Source: Methyloversatilis universalis FAM5 (GTDB taxonomy: Bacteria > Pseudomonadota > Gammaproteobacteria > Burkholderiales > Rhodocyclaceae). Taken from it: DNA of 64,000 nucleotides. The notes under the pieces are model-generated. The model worked only from the letters and a program-made list of their open reading frames with translations, was not told the origin of the DNA and did no database searches. Position numbers and translations under genes: made by a program. Position 1 is the stretch's first letter. Each line of letters starts with the position of its first letter. The DNA is taken from positions 1 through 64,000 of the forward strand of contig NZ_AFHG01000036.1 of the NCBI RefSeq assembly GCF_000214035.2. Reading direction: 5' to 3'. Below are positions 52,893-62,800 of this stretch, in pieces.

Positions 52893-54254
52893 GTGGCGAA
52901 GGCGAAAACCCAGTACGTCTGCAACGAGTGCGGTGCGGTCAGCCCGAAGTGGGCCGGCCAGTGCGCCGACTGCAAGGCCTGGAATTCGCTGGTTGAAACC
53001 GTGCCGGAGCAGGGCGGTGGCGGCCACCGTTTCGCCTCTCTGGCCGGGACCGCCAAGGTGCAGTCTCTGGCCGACATCCGGCCGCGCGAAGAACCGCGCC
53101 TGCCGACCGGCCTGGACGAATTCGACCGGGTACTGGGCGGTGGCCTGGTGCCCGGCGGCGTGGTGCTGATCGGTGGCGACCCGGGCATCGGCAAGTCGAC
53201 GCTGCTGCTGCAGGCACTGGCCCAGCTCGCGCCGCGGGTACCGGCGCTCTACGTGACCGGCGAGGAATCGGGCGAACAGGTGGCGCTGCGCGCGCAGCGG
53301 CTGGCGCTCGACCCGGCCGGCCTGCAGCTGCTGGCCGAAATCAATCTGGAAAAGATCGGTGCCGCGCTGAACGATACGCGCCCGCGCGTGGTGGTGATCG
53401 ATTCCATCCAGACCGTCTATTCCGAACAGCTCACGTCGGCGCCCGGTTCGGTCGCCCAGGTGCGCGAATGCGCGGCCCAGCTCACGCGGGCGGCCAAGCA
53501 GGCCGGACACAGCCTCATCCTGGTCGGCCACGTGACCAAGGAAGGTACGCTGGCAGGACCGCGCGTGCTCGAGCACATCGTGGACACGGTGCTCTATTTC
53601 GAAGGGGAAACCGGCTCCAGCTTCCGGCTGGTGCGCGCGTTCAAGAACCGCTATGGCGCAGTCAATGAACTGGGCGTGTTCGCGATGACCGAGCGCGGGC
53701 TGCGTGGCGTGTCCAACCCGTCAGCGCTCTTCCTGTCACAGCACGCGCAGCCGGTGCCCGGCGCCTGCGTGCTGGTGACCCAGGAAGGCACGCGGCCGCT
53801 GCTGGTGGAGATCCAGGCGCTGGTCGACAGCGCATACGGCAATCCGCGCCGCCTGACGGTGGGCCTGGATTCGGCCCGGCTGGCCATGCTGCTGGCGGTG
53901 CTGCACCGCCACGCCGGCGTGACCTGCGCGGATCAGGACGTGTTCGTGAATGCGGTGGGGGGCGTGAAGATCGGCGAGCCGGCGGGTGACCTCGCGGTGC
54001 TGCTGGCCATCGTGTCCTCGCTGAAGAACCGGCCGCTGCCGGCCAAGCTGGTCGCCTTCGGCGAAGTCGGTCTGGCCGGGGAGATCCGTCCCGCCCCGCG
54101 CGGACAGGAAAGACTGAAGGAAGCCGCAAAGCTCGGTTTCACTCACGCGCTGATTCCGAAGTCGAATGCGCCCAAGCAGCCGATCGACGGTCTCACCGTC
54201 ATCGCGGTCGAGCGTATCGAAGAAGCGTTCGCGCGGCTGCGCGAACTGGACTGA
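52893..54254 (+). CDS. radA: DNA repair protein RadA (branch-migration ATPase)
   Basis: The 453-residue protein has the N-terminal four-Cys zinc motif (Cys 10, 13, 24, 27), Walker A GGDPGIGKST at 94-103, Walker B-like VVVIDSIQTVYSE, the RadA motif FKNRYGAVNELGVF (KNRYG in place of the commoner KNRFG), and a C-terminal Lon-type domain (VGGVKIGEPAGDLAVLLAI). RadA drives branch migration with RecA. The GTG start is one base after alr, so the two are co-transcribed. Confidence 0.95.
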   Translation: MAKAKTQYVCNECGAVSPKWAGQCADCKAWNSLVETVPEQGGGGHRFASLAGTAKVQSLADIRPREEPRLPTGLDEFDRVLGGGLVPGGVVLIGGDPGIGKSTLLLQALAQLAPRVPALYVTGEESGEQVALRAQRLALDPAGLQLLAEINLEKIGAALNDTRPRVVVIDSIQTVYSEQLTSAPGSVAQVRECAAQLTRAAKQAGHSLILVGHVTKEGTLAGPRVLEHIVDTVLYFEGETGSSFRLVRAFKNRYGAVNELGVFAMTERGLRGVSNPSALFLSQHAQPVPGACVLVTQEGTRPLLVEIQALVDSAYGNPRRLTVGLDSARLAMLLAVLHRHAGVTCADQDVFVNAVGGVKIGEPAGDLAVLLAIVSSLKNRPLPAKLVAFGEVGLAGEIRPAPRGQERLKEAAKLGFTHALIPKSNAPKQPIDGLTVIAVERIEEAFARLRELD

Positions 54255-54262
54255 GGCCGCTG

Positions 54263-54286
54263 CGGCGGACCCGCCAGGGTCCGCCG
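54263..54286. terminator. Hairpin between convergent radA and terC-type genes
   Basis: GGCGGACCC and GGGTCCGCC are perfect inverted repeats (ten pairs including the flanking C-G) around GCCA. There is no U-run, so termination is likely only partial or Rho-assisted; it may serve both strands. Confidence 0.5.
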
Positions 54287-54296
54287 TACATTCAGG

Positions 54297-55265
54297 TCAG
54301 GGCTTGGGCGCCGGGTGCTCGGCGTGCGCCGTCCTGCGCAGCGACAGCCACACCGAGCCGCCGATCAGCGAAGCCACCACCAGCAGCGACAGCCAGATCG
54401 GAATCTTCACCAGATCGATCAGCAGCATCTTCATGCCGATGAAGATGAGCACAGCAGCCAGACCGTATTTCAGCAGCGAGAAGCGGTCAGCCATGCCGGA
54501 CAGCAGGAAATACATCGCACGCAGGCCCAGGATCGCGAACACGTTCGAGGTGAGCACGATGAAGGGGTCGGTGGTGATGGCAAAGATGGCCGGGATCGAA
54601 TCCACCGCGAACACCACATCGGACAGTTCCACCAGCACCAGCACCAGGAACAGCGGGGTGGCGTAGCGCACGCCGTCGCGCAGCACGAAGAAGCGTTCGC
54701 CCTCGAGCTCAGGGGTCACCTTCATGTGACCGCGCAGCCAGCGCAGCACCGGGTTCTTTTCCAGATCAGGCGCGTGGTCGGCAAACCACGCCATCTTGAT
54801 GCCGGTCACCAGCAGGAAGGCGCCGAACAGATACAGCACCCAGTGGAAGCGCTCGATCAGCCAGGCGCCGCCGAAGATCATGCCGGCCCGCATCACGATG
54901 GCGCCGATAACGCCGTAAATGAGCACCCGCTTCTGCAGCTCCGCCGGAATGGCGAAGTAGCTGAACAGCATCAGCCAGACGAATACGTTATCGACCGCCA
55001 GCGATTTCTCGATCAGGTAGCCGGTAATGAATTCAAGCGTGCGTTCGTTGGCGGCTTCGCGCCCCAGCTGACCGTCCAGCGTCCACCAAAGGAAAGCGGC
55101 GAACAGCATGGCCACGCTGACCCAGATGAGAGACCAGATGCCGGCCTCGCGGAAGCTCACCACATGTTTCTTGCCGCCGCCGACCAGGAAGAGGTCGATG
55201 AACAGCATGCCCAGTACGACGGCCGAAAAGGCCGCCCACATCCAGCCGGTTGCAACGGTTTCCAT
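54297..55265 (-). CDS. TerC/Alx-family membrane protein
   Basis: The 322-residue polytopic protein has about nine hydrophobic helices with TerC-family acidic motifs in membrane segments ([37 protein letters not shown]). Alx and relatives export or traffic manganese. This fits the yybP-ykoY manganese riboswitch in its leader, so manganese homeostasis is a strong inference. I set the start at ATG 55265 ([10 protein letters not shown]); the longer frame from 55319 falls inside the terminator hairpin. GGAGA is upstream at a slightly long spacing. Confidence 0.92.
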   Translation of the reverse strand: METVATGWMWAAFSAVVLGMLFIDLFLVGGGKKHVVSFREAGIWSLIWVSVAMLFAAFLWWTLDGQLGREAANERTLEFITGYLIEKSLAVDNVFVWLMLFSYFAIPAELQKRVLIYGVIGAIVMRAGMIFGGAWLIERFHWVLYLFGAFLLVTGIKMAWFADHAPDLEKNPVLRWLRGHMKVTPELEGERFFVLRDGVRYATPLFLVLVLVELSDVVFAVDSIPAIFAITTDPFIVLTSNVFAILGLRAMYFLLSGMADRFSLLKYGLAAVLIFIGMKMLLIDLVKIPIWLSLLVVASLIGGSVWLSLRRTAHAEHPAPKP

Positions 55266-55289
55266 CAGATCGAATCTCCGTCGGATCAA

Positions 55290-55327
55290 AGAAAAAAGGC
55301 CTTGTGTCCGCGCGCACACAAGGCCTT
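55290..55327 (-). terminator. Riboswitch expression-platform terminator
   Basis: On the minus strand AAGGCCTTGTGT and ACACAAGGCCTT (55327-55316 with 55307-55296) form a 12-pair perfect stem with an eight-base loop, followed by TTTTTTC. It lies between the aptamer and the start codon, so transcription can be aborted before the gene. Confidence 0.85.
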
Positions 55328-55333
55328 CCTTTG

Positions 55334-55459
55334 TCCGGAGTCGACCTTGCCGTCACGGCAAAGGTCTTGCTCATCCGCACTGTGCGGACCCGCGTGCCGG
55401 AAGCTGACGCTTCGTAATGACGACAGGCGGCGTGGAGCTACTCCCCTTCTGGAGCCGGA
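55334..55459 (-). ncRNA. yybP-ykoY manganese riboswitch
   Basis: The minus-strand leader contains the hallmark blocks of this RNA: GGGGAGTAGC near 55446, GTCATTACG, and GAGCAAGACCTTTGCC (55372-55357) pairing with GGCAAGGTC (55351-55343). An outer P1 helix is formed by TCCGG (55459-55455) with CCGGA (55338-55334). The class senses Mn2+ and is known upstream of alx/TerC-type and other manganese exporters. The strong terminator at 55290-55327 is the probable switch. Confidence 0.88.
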
Positions 55460-55517
55460 TAGTGGCAGGGGCCAGGCCCCGCCGCTGTCAGCGCATTCCT
55501 ACACGCGGCTGCTTCCT

Positions 55518-56828
55518 TCAGTGGGCGCCTTCTTCCGCCGCGAGCTTGCGCCGCATGCTGCGCAGGCCGAGCGCCGCCATGCCGGCGATGAGCGGAATGG
55601 ACACCGCAGTCAGAATGTCCGGATTCACCGGCAGCGCGTACTTCGCGCCCTTGGCGACGTACTGCACCAGTTGCGACGCGTAATAGGTGATGGCGACGAT
55701 GGACAGGCCTTCCACCGTTTCCTGCAGCCGCAGCTGAAGCTTGGCGCGCCGGTTCATCTGCGCCAGCAGTTCCTGGTTCTGCCGCTGCAGTTCGATGTCG
55801 ACCCGGGTACGCAGCAGCTGCGAGTTGCGGGCAACCCGGCCGGACAGGTCTTCCTGCCGGCGGGCGATCGCCTCGCAGGTCGAAATCGCCGGCGTAAGCC
55901 GCCGGTCCATGAATTCGCCCATGGTCGGAAAGCCTTCGATGCGATGCTCGCGCAGTTCCGCGATGCGGCTGCGCACCAGACGGTAGTAGGCCTGGGCCGC
56001 ACCGAAACGATAGGTGGTGCGGGCAACCGAATGTTCGACTTCGGCCGCCAGACGGGTCAGGTGAGACAGCACGCTGCGCTCGTCCTCGGCGGTCGATGCA
56101 TTGCCCATGCCGTCCATCAGGTTGGCCAGTTCGCCTTCGGCGCGACCGAGCAGCCGTCCGACCTCCTTGGCGACCGGGAAGGCGAGCAGGGCGATCACGC
56201 GATAGGTCTCGATCTCCAGCAGGCGCTGCACCGTACGCCCGGCCTGACGCGGCGTGAGGCGTTCATCCAGCACGGTATAGCGCGACCAGCCGTCGGTCAG
56301 CACGAAGTCGGTAAATACCCAGGCGGCGCCATCGGACACCTGGGCGCCCACAGCCTGACGGCCGCTGGCGATCAGCCTGTCCATGACCGCGCGCGGCGGC
56401 AGATCGGCGGTCGAGCGCAGCTCGATGTGCGTGGCCACCATCAGCTGACCGGGCAGGGCGTCGAACCAGGCTGACGGCACGACGCCGAGCGCGCCCCGGC
56501 TGCCGTCCTCGTCGGCGGCCGGGGCGCGGAAGAAGGCGTAGCTGGAGAATTCGTTGTGGCGCTCCCACTTCAGCCGGAAATCGCCGACGTCCAGCTGCAG
56601 GTGGCCGCCGTCGGACTGCGGAAGCGGTCGCGCGTACGCGTCCGCCAGCGCCTGCAGATGGCGCAGTTCGTCGTCCTCCTGCAGCCCGTCGTGCATCAGT
56701 GCCACATAGGACACCAGTTGCGGATGGCTGACCGGCACCGGCGGGCGCGCGTGCACCTCGTTGTTCAGTTTGTAGCGGAGCGGATGTTCGGCCGGACGGT
56801 GCGTGGAAGCGGGCGTGGATGACGACAT
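55518..56828 (-). CDS. DUF3422-family membrane-anchored protein
   Basis: The 436-residue protein matches DUF3422: an N-terminal soluble domain with LRYKLNNEVHARPPVPVSHP near 17-36, KWERHNEFSSYAFFR near 88-102, coiled-coil helices (ELQRQNQELLAQMNRRAKL) and two membrane helices near the C-terminus (LSIVAITYYASQLVQY, ILTAVSIPLIAGMAALGL). Function is unknown. The family layout, with a large cytosolic part and two C-terminal helices, resembles mitochondrial DUF-type channel regulators only loosely. It lies upstream of the riboswitch on the same strand. Confidence 0.85.
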   Translation of the reverse strand: MSSSTPASTHRPAEHPLRYKLNNEVHARPPVPVSHPQLVSYVALMHDGLQEDDELRHLQALADAYARPLPQSDGGHLQLDVGDFRLKWERHNEFSSYAFFRAPAADEDGSRGALGVVPSAWFDALPGQLMVATHIELRSTADLPPRAVMDRLIASGRQAVGAQVSDGAAWVFTDFVLTDGWSRYTVLDERLTPRQAGRTVQRLLEIETYRVIALLAFPVAKEVGRLLGRAEGELANLMDGMGNASTAEDERSVLSHLTRLAAEVEHSVARTTYRFGAAQAYYRLVRSRIAELREHRIEGFPTMGEFMDRRLTPAISTCEAIARRQEDLSGRVARNSQLLRTRVDIELQRQNQELLAQMNRRAKLQLRLQETVEGLSIVAITYYASQLVQYVAKGAKYALPVNPDILTAVSIPLIAGMAALGLRSMRRKLAAEEGAH

Positions 56829-57012
56829 GAATCAAGCGCGCGAATGTAAGAACCTTCATTGTGCAGGAGGCCGACCCGCTTCGGGCGCCGCGAACGCGGC
56901 CGTGACGGATTTCACGCGATGCCGCGCCACGGCTGCCGTCCGCCGGCTGCTGTCCGCCGTTCGTCCTGCTTCGGTCGAGATTGCGGCGACATTGATTTAA
57001 CCTCGATTTACA

Positions 57013-57027
57013 CAATTTCGTGAATTG
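57013..57027. promoter_or_regulatory. Short dyad before fimT
   Basis: CAATT-TCGTG-AATTG, with perfect five-base arms, 11 bases before the fimT ATG, overlapping the likely leader. The rest of 56829-57038 is GC-rich with no gene. Confidence 0.3.
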
Positions 57028-57038
57028 CGTTCATCGCC

Positions 57039-57686
57039 ATGACAGTCGCCCGGACATTCCAGCGGGGCTTTTCGCTGATCGAGCTCGCCATCGTGGTGGC
57101 GCTGCTCGCCATTCTCGCGGCGATGGCCATGCCTGCGTTTCAGGGTTTCATTGCGTCGAACCGGCTGACCGCGGAATCGAACGAAATGCTGGCCGCGCTG
57201 AATCTGGCGCGGTCGGAAGCGGTACGCATACAGCGGCGCGTCATCCTGTGCCGGGTGGCGACTTCCGGCGGCCTGGTCACGCTGACCGCCTCGTCCGGCT
57301 GCGTGACCGCAGCCGACGGTGCGCCATGGCAGGGCTGGGCCGTATTCGTGGATAACGATTCGGATGGCACCTTCGACGCCGGCGAAACGCTGCTGCGCAG
57401 CGAGGCCATCACCGCCAGCGGTCTGGTGTTCTCGTCCGACAATGCACTGGGTACCGCCGGCAACCGCATCGTGTTCCGCCCGGATGGCCTGGCCCGTGCG
57501 GTCGATTCGGCCGCCCTGCAGGCCGCGACGATCACGGTGTGCGACAGCAGCGGTGTGCTCACCGGCGAGAACGCGCGCAACGTAGCGCTGCTCGCCGGCA
57601 GCCGGATCGCAGTCACCCGCGCCACCATCACCAATTGCGGCGTTGTGCCGGAACCGCCGACATCCACCACGGAGACCACGCAATGA
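57039..57686 (+). CDS. fimT: Type IV minor pilin FimT/GspH
   Basis: The 215-residue prepilin has the processing site RG/FSLIELAIVVALLAIL with Glu at position +5, and a GspH/FimT body. It is long relative to many FimT proteins (about 160-200) and has a C-terminal Thr/Pro tail (PEPPTSTTETTQ). It starts the minor-pilin operon that primes type IV pilus assembly. The stop overlaps the pilV ATG (ATGA). Confidence 0.9.
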   Translation: MTVARTFQRGFSLIELAIVVALLAILAAMAMPAFQGFIASNRLTAESNEMLAALNLARSEAVRIQRRVILCRVATSGGLVTLTASSGCVTAADGAPWQGWAVFVDNDSDGTFDAGETLLRSEAITASGLVFSSDNALGTAGNRIVFRPDGLARAVDSAALQAATITVCDSSGVLTGENARNVALLAGSRIAVTRATITNCGVVPEPPTSTTETTQ

Positions 57687-58132
57687 ACGGGCCCCGACGC
57701 ATCCAGCAGGGCGTGTCGCTGATCGAGGTTCTGGTGGCGCTGTTTGTGCTCGCTTTCGGCATGCTGGGTATCGCCGGCATGCAGACCATGGCGATGAAGG
57801 CAAACCAGAGTGCATTCGAACGCAACGCCGTGGTCATTTCGGCCAATTCGATTGCGGAGCGCATGCGCAGCAACCAGGCCGCGGCCCGCACCGGCGGTTA
57901 CAACCGCACGATGCCGACCGGTGCATGCACGGCCCCCTCGGGGACTGACCGGGTTTCTGTCGATACCAGCCGATGGCTGGATGAACTGAACCGGAACTTC
58001 GGAACGACCGCGTGCGGTGCGATCAACTGCGCCGGCACGCCGGCGTTCTGCCGCATCACCGTTCGCTGGGACGACAGCCGGGTCGCCAACGGCGGGGCGG
58101 CGCAAACCTTTGAAGTGGATGTGCGCATATGA
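57683..58132 (+). CDS. pilV: Type IV minor pilin PilV
   Basis: The 149-residue prepilin has the site QQG/VSLIEVLVALFVLAFG (Glu +5) and a PilV-type conserved AFERNAVVISANSIAERM region. Cys pairs near the C-terminus (CGAINCAGTPAFC) may form disulphides. GGAG at 57671-57674 and the ATGA overlap with fimT support the start. It is coupled to pilW by another ATGA overlap. Confidence 0.9.
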   Translation: MNGPRRIQQGVSLIEVLVALFVLAFGMLGIAGMQTMAMKANQSAFERNAVVISANSIAERMRSNQAAARTGGYNRTMPTGACTAPSGTDRVSVDTSRWLDELNRNFGTTACGAINCAGTPAFCRITVRWDDSRVANGGAAQTFEVDVRI

Positions 58133-59193
58133 AGCAGAGCGCTTTCAGGCAGGCGGGCGTTTCTCTGGTCGAGGTCATGGTTGCGCTCGCGCTCGGTCTG
58201 GTCGTGTCGGTCGGCGCCATATCGGTCGTGATCGGTAACCGTCAGGCCTACCGCACCACCGAATCGCTGGCCCGGGTGCAGGAAACCACCCGTGTCGCCT
58301 TCGACCTGATGTCGCGTGATCTGAGATCCGCCGGCGTCAATGCGTGCAGCGGCGGCGTGCGGGTCATGAATCTGCTGAATTCGCCGACCACCAACTGGTG
58401 GTCCGACTGGACCGGCGGTCTGCGCGGCTTCAACGACACCGACGCGGCCGGCGCGGTGGCCATCGGCACCGGCGTCGGTCAGCGGGTCAGCGGTACCGAT
58501 GTGATCCAGATCATGCATGGCGCATCGAATGCGCTGCCGGTGCGTGCCCACAACGCGACCGCGTCGGCCACAACGGTGGGCAGCCTGAGCGTACCGGCCT
58601 ACTCGATCGCACTGGAGCGCCCGAACGGCCAGGCGCACTCGTTTGCACCGGGCGATCTCATGGTGGTGTGCGACTACGAGGACACCACGATTTTCCAGGC
58701 CTCCGCCATCGATACCGCGTCGAATTCCGTGGCGCACGCGGCAAGCACCGGATCGCCGGGCAATTGCGGCACCAAGATGGGTTTCGGCAGCAGTTGTGCC
58801 GCGGCACCGGTGAGGTCTTTCGTCCCCGGATCCTCGGTCATGCGCTTCGAGCCGGTCGCATGGTTCGTCGGCAACAACGGACGTACCGGCACCCAGAGCA
58901 GCCCGACCTCGCTCTACCGCATCAGCGTGCGCGGCAACGGCACCGGAACGGCCGCCCCGGTGGTGGAAGAAGTGGTTGAGGGGGTGCGCGATCTGCAGGT
59001 CTGGTACGTCCTCGGCACCGACTACCTGACCGCCAACCAGATCACCACCACCGCGAACTGGGAACTGGTAACCGGCGTCGAGATACGGCTGGTGATCGAG
59101 TCACCCGAAAGCGGCACCACGTCGGGGGCAGCAGCAAATCGGCTCACCCGTACGCTGATTCACATGGTCAATCTGAGGAACCGGGTGCCATGA
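58129..59193 (+). CDS. pilW: Type IV minor pilin PilW
   Basis: The 354-residue prepilin has the site QAG/VSLVEVMVALALGLVV (Glu +5), PilW-like LARVQETTRVAFDLMSRDL and a large globular domain with VEGVRDLQVWYVLGTDY. The length is typical for PilW. It is the third gene of the coupled chain, with overlaps on both sides. Confidence 0.9.
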   Translation: MKQSAFRQAGVSLVEVMVALALGLVVSVGAISVVIGNRQAYRTTESLARVQETTRVAFDLMSRDLRSAGVNACSGGVRVMNLLNSPTTNWWSDWTGGLRGFNDTDAAGAVAIGTGVGQRVSGTDVIQIMHGASNALPVRAHNATASATTVGSLSVPAYSIALERPNGQAHSFAPGDLMVVCDYEDTTIFQASAIDTASNSVAHAASTGSPGNCGTKMGFGSSCAAAPVRSFVPGSSVMRFEPVAWFVGNNGRTGTQSSPTSLYRISVRGNGTGTAAPVVEEVVEGVRDLQVWYVLGTDYLTANQITTTANWELVTGVEIRLVIESPESGTTSGAAANRLTRTLIHMVNLRNRVP

Positions 59194-59810
59194 AAGCCCA
59201 CTATGTCCGGCCGATCGATCGGCAACGCGGTGCGACGCTGCTGATCGCGCTGGTGCTGCTGGTGGTGATGACACTGCTCGGCCTGTCCAGCATACGCAGC
59301 ACCAGCATGCAGGAACGCATGGGTGCGAATCTCTACGACCGCAGCCTGGCTTTCCAGGCGGTCGAGTCCGCACTGCGTGAAGCGGAGGCGACCATTTCGA
59401 TCAATACGGTGGTGACCAATTCGAACGGACTGTACTGCCCGCCCAACGGCATACCGCCGTCGTGCGCCGTACCCGGCCCCTCCGCGACCCAGAGCGCGAC
59501 AAGTGGCAGCGGAGGCGGGACAACGCCCCCGGAAGTGGTGTTCGTCGAACGCTGGAAGGACACCGGCACGCAGTGGACCGCGGCGTCCGGCTGGTGGAAC
59601 AGCGTCGATAGCGCGATGAAGGCCCGCCTCGGCGGCACCAATCGCAGACCGGAATACATCATCGAATACATGGGCGAGTCGGAAGACGGCACCGGCTGCG
59701 GCCGTCGCAATGACACCAGCTGCCGCGGCCCGCGCTACCGGGTGACCGCCCGCATGCCCGAGGTCGATGGCCTGCCCAACGTCATTCTCCAGACCAGTTA
59801 CCGGCCCTGA
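59190..59810 (+). CDS. pilX: Type IV minor pilin PilX
   Basis: The 206-residue protein has the site QRG/ATLLIALVLLVVMTLLGL. Glu +5 is absent (Ile-Ala instead), which is usual for the GspK-like PilX and may let it cap the pilus tip. The MQERMGANLYDRSLAFQAVE segment is typical. It is coupled to pilW by ATGA and lies 18 bp before pilY1. Confidence 0.9.
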   Translation: MKAHYVRPIDRQRGATLLIALVLLVVMTLLGLSSIRSTSMQERMGANLYDRSLAFQAVESALREAEATISINTVVTNSNGLYCPPNGIPPSCAVPGPSATQSATSGSGGGTTPPEVVFVERWKDTGTQWTAASGWWNSVDSAMKARLGGTNRRPEYIIEYMGESEDGTGCGRRNDTSCRGPRYRVTARMPEVDGLPNVILQTSYRP

Positions 59811-59828
59811 TTCTTTCGGAGCACACGC

Positions 59829-62800
59829 ATGACGAATACTCTCAAATATGCAGGGAGCGCCCCGCGCAGGTTGAACGCCGCACTGCTTGCCGCATTCGCC
59901 ATCGCGCTGCCGGTTCAGGCCGCGACCGACATTTCCAGCCAGCCGCTGGTGCTGAACGTCACGGCGGCGCCCAACGTGCTGATGATCCTGGACAACTCGG
60001 GGTCGATGGCATCGGAAATGCTGCCGGATGACTTCTACAACACCTTTTCGATCGACTTCGCGCTGAAGCCGACCAACGATACTGGCGAGATCGTTGCCGA
60101 TTACGACGACCTCAACATCTTCAATCTGGCGACGCGGACCGCCTGGCTGAACAGGATCTATTACGACCCGACGGTTACCTACAAGCCGTGGACCAAGGCG
60201 GACGGCAGTGCATATGACCCTGCGACGCCAACGGCTGCGCCTGCAGAGCCTGGTTCCAGCTCGCTGCTCGATCTGACGAGCCAGACCTCACGCACCTTCA
60301 AGTGGCGCAAGAACACGTCGGTGACGACTTTCTCGTTCAGTTCATCCGCGATTCCGCGCAACCGGGCCTGTGCGAGCAACAACGACACCTGCTCTCTCAC
60401 GTTCTGGCCGATCACCTTCTTCGTGCACAAGGGGACAGGCTCGATCTATGAGCGGGGCAACTACTACCGCTACCGCATTCAGGGCAGCACCGCCTATCGC
60501 AAGGATCTCGCTGACGGGACCGAAGTGACCGTATCCAGCTTTTCCTGGCCGAACGGCGTCACCCGCACCGTAACTCAGGAAATCCAGAACTTCGCCAACT
60601 GGTACACCTACGGCCGCACCCGGATGAATTCCGCCAAGGGCGGCGTGAGCTTTGCGTTCTCTACCCTGGGTCAGAACTACCGCGTCGGTTTCCGCACCAT
60701 CAACGGCACCAGCGGCTGGCTCAGCATTCCAACGACCGGTACGTTTTCCGATACCAACAGAACCAACTTCTTCACCAAGCTGTTCGCTGCAACGCCCTCC
60801 GGTCTGACGCCGCTGCGCAAGTCACTGCTGGACGCAGGCGAATACTTCAAGACCTCAGCCCCCTGGGGACCGGATGTGGCAGGCGCTCCGCTCGGGTGCC
60901 GGCAGGCCTTCACCATCATGACGACCGATGGTTACTACAACACCACGACCGACAGCGACATTACCGCGGTAAATTCGAGCATCGGGAATGCGGACGGTGG
61001 CAAGGGGCGTCCCTACGCAGACACCTACTCGCTGACGCTGGCGGACATCGCCATGCATTACTACGACACCGATCTGCAGACCACGATCGCGGACAAGGTG
61101 CCGACCAGCGGCGAGGACCCGAACAACCGCCAGCACATGAACACCTTCGCCGTCGCCTTCGGCCTGAAAGGTACGCTGGATCCGACCTCGGATCTTCCGG
61201 CGCTGACTGCAGGCACGAAGTCGTGGCCGAATCCGACGCTGAGTGACACCGCCAAGCTGGATGATCTCTGGCACGCAACGGTGAACGGGCGCGGGCGCTT
61301 CGTCAGTGCCGCTGATCCGACCGAGTTTGCCAACGGTCTGAAGGCGGCGCTGGACACCATCGTTGCCCGCACGGCCTCTTCGTCCAATCTCGGCGTGTCC
61401 TCCGCCCAGCTGCGGCAGGGCAGCCGCGTGTACCAGGCCCGTTTCACCAGCGAAGTCTGGACCGGCGACATCTGGGCCTTCCAGGTCGGCACCGATGGCA
61501 ACCTGCAGACCACCGCCAACTGGAAGGCATCGGAACAGATTCCGGCCCCGTCGGCGCGCAGCATCTACACCCGCAATGGCAGCAGCTCGGTCGATTTCAC
61601 CTGGAGCAATCTGAGTGATGCGCAGAAGGCGGCACTTGGCAACAACAGTGCGGTGCTCGATTACCTGCGCGGCGTACGCACCGGGGAGGCGTCCGAGGGC
61701 GGCCTGTTCCGCAACCGCAATCAGCTGATCGGCGACATCGTGCATTCGTCGCCGGTCTTTGTCGGTACGCCGGACAATTTCGGGTACGAGCGCTTCTCCT
61801 GGAGCGGCGCCTCGACCTACCAGGACTATCGCGCCTTGCGCGCGAGCCGCACGCCGATGCTGTACGTGAATGCGAATGACGGCATGACGCATGCTTTCAA
61901 TGCGAACACCGGCGCCGAGGTGTTCGCCTATGTGCCGTCGTCGGCGCTGGCGCAGATGAAGACGCTCACCCAGACGAATTACAGCCATCAGTTCATCAAT
62001 GACGGTGCCATCACTGTGGCGGACGTGTTCGACTCCAGCGGCAGCGTCGGAAACTGGCGCAGCCTGCTGGTGAGCTCTACCGGTCGCGGCGGACGTCAGC
62101 TGTATGCGCTGGACGTGACCGACCCCACTGTTCCGGCTTCCGGCGCGGCCGCTGCCCGGGTGAAATGGGAGTTCTCGCACAGCGATTTCGGCCGGTTCAC
62201 CGGCAAGCCGGTGGTGGCCCGGATGAACAATGGCGTGTGGGCGGTCATCGTCGGCAACGGCTACAACAGCGATCAGTACAAGGGCTTCCTGTTCGTCATC
62301 AATGCGCTGACCGGCGAGCTCATCTCGACCATAGACACCGGCGCCTGCCCGACGACCGACTCGCCCTGCGTGAGCAATGGCCTGGCCGAAGTGACGACCT
62401 GGGACGACGACGACGACGGGGACGTCGACTACATCTATGCCGGCGATCTGCGCGGCAATCTGTGGCGCTTCGATGTCACCTCCGCGACGCCATCAAACTG
62501 GGGAGTGTCCTTCGGAACCGCTTCCAGCCCGCTGCCGCTGTTCCGCGCGGTCGACTCGGCCGGAACGCCGCAACCCATCACCTCACGCGTCGAGGTGATG
62601 CTCGATCCGTCTACCGGCGTGCGCTGGGTGTCCTTCGGCACCGGCCAGTTCCTGAGCACCACCGACCGCAACAGTCGCGCGGTCCAGAGCTGGTACGGCC
62701 TGTACGACAACTATCTGAGCGGCACCACCACCAGTCCGGTGGTCGGTCGTACCAATCTGGCCGAACGCCGGGTCATCAAGGAAGAAACGCAGACTACCGG

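Noticed and set aside
55461-55490. GC-rich hairpin (GGGGCC/GGCCCC type) beyond the riboswitch
   Set aside because: No U-run and partly within the expected promoter region; not enough to call a terminator of the DUF3422 gene.
54315-56474. 719-codon open frame on the plus strand
   Set aside because: It runs opposite the TerC and DUF3422 genes and through the riboswitch and terminator; His/Gln-rich composition is typical of an antisense frame.
59190-59810. PilX without Glu +5 as a defective prepilin
   Set aside because: Absence of this residue is normal for PilX/GspK-type tip pilins.
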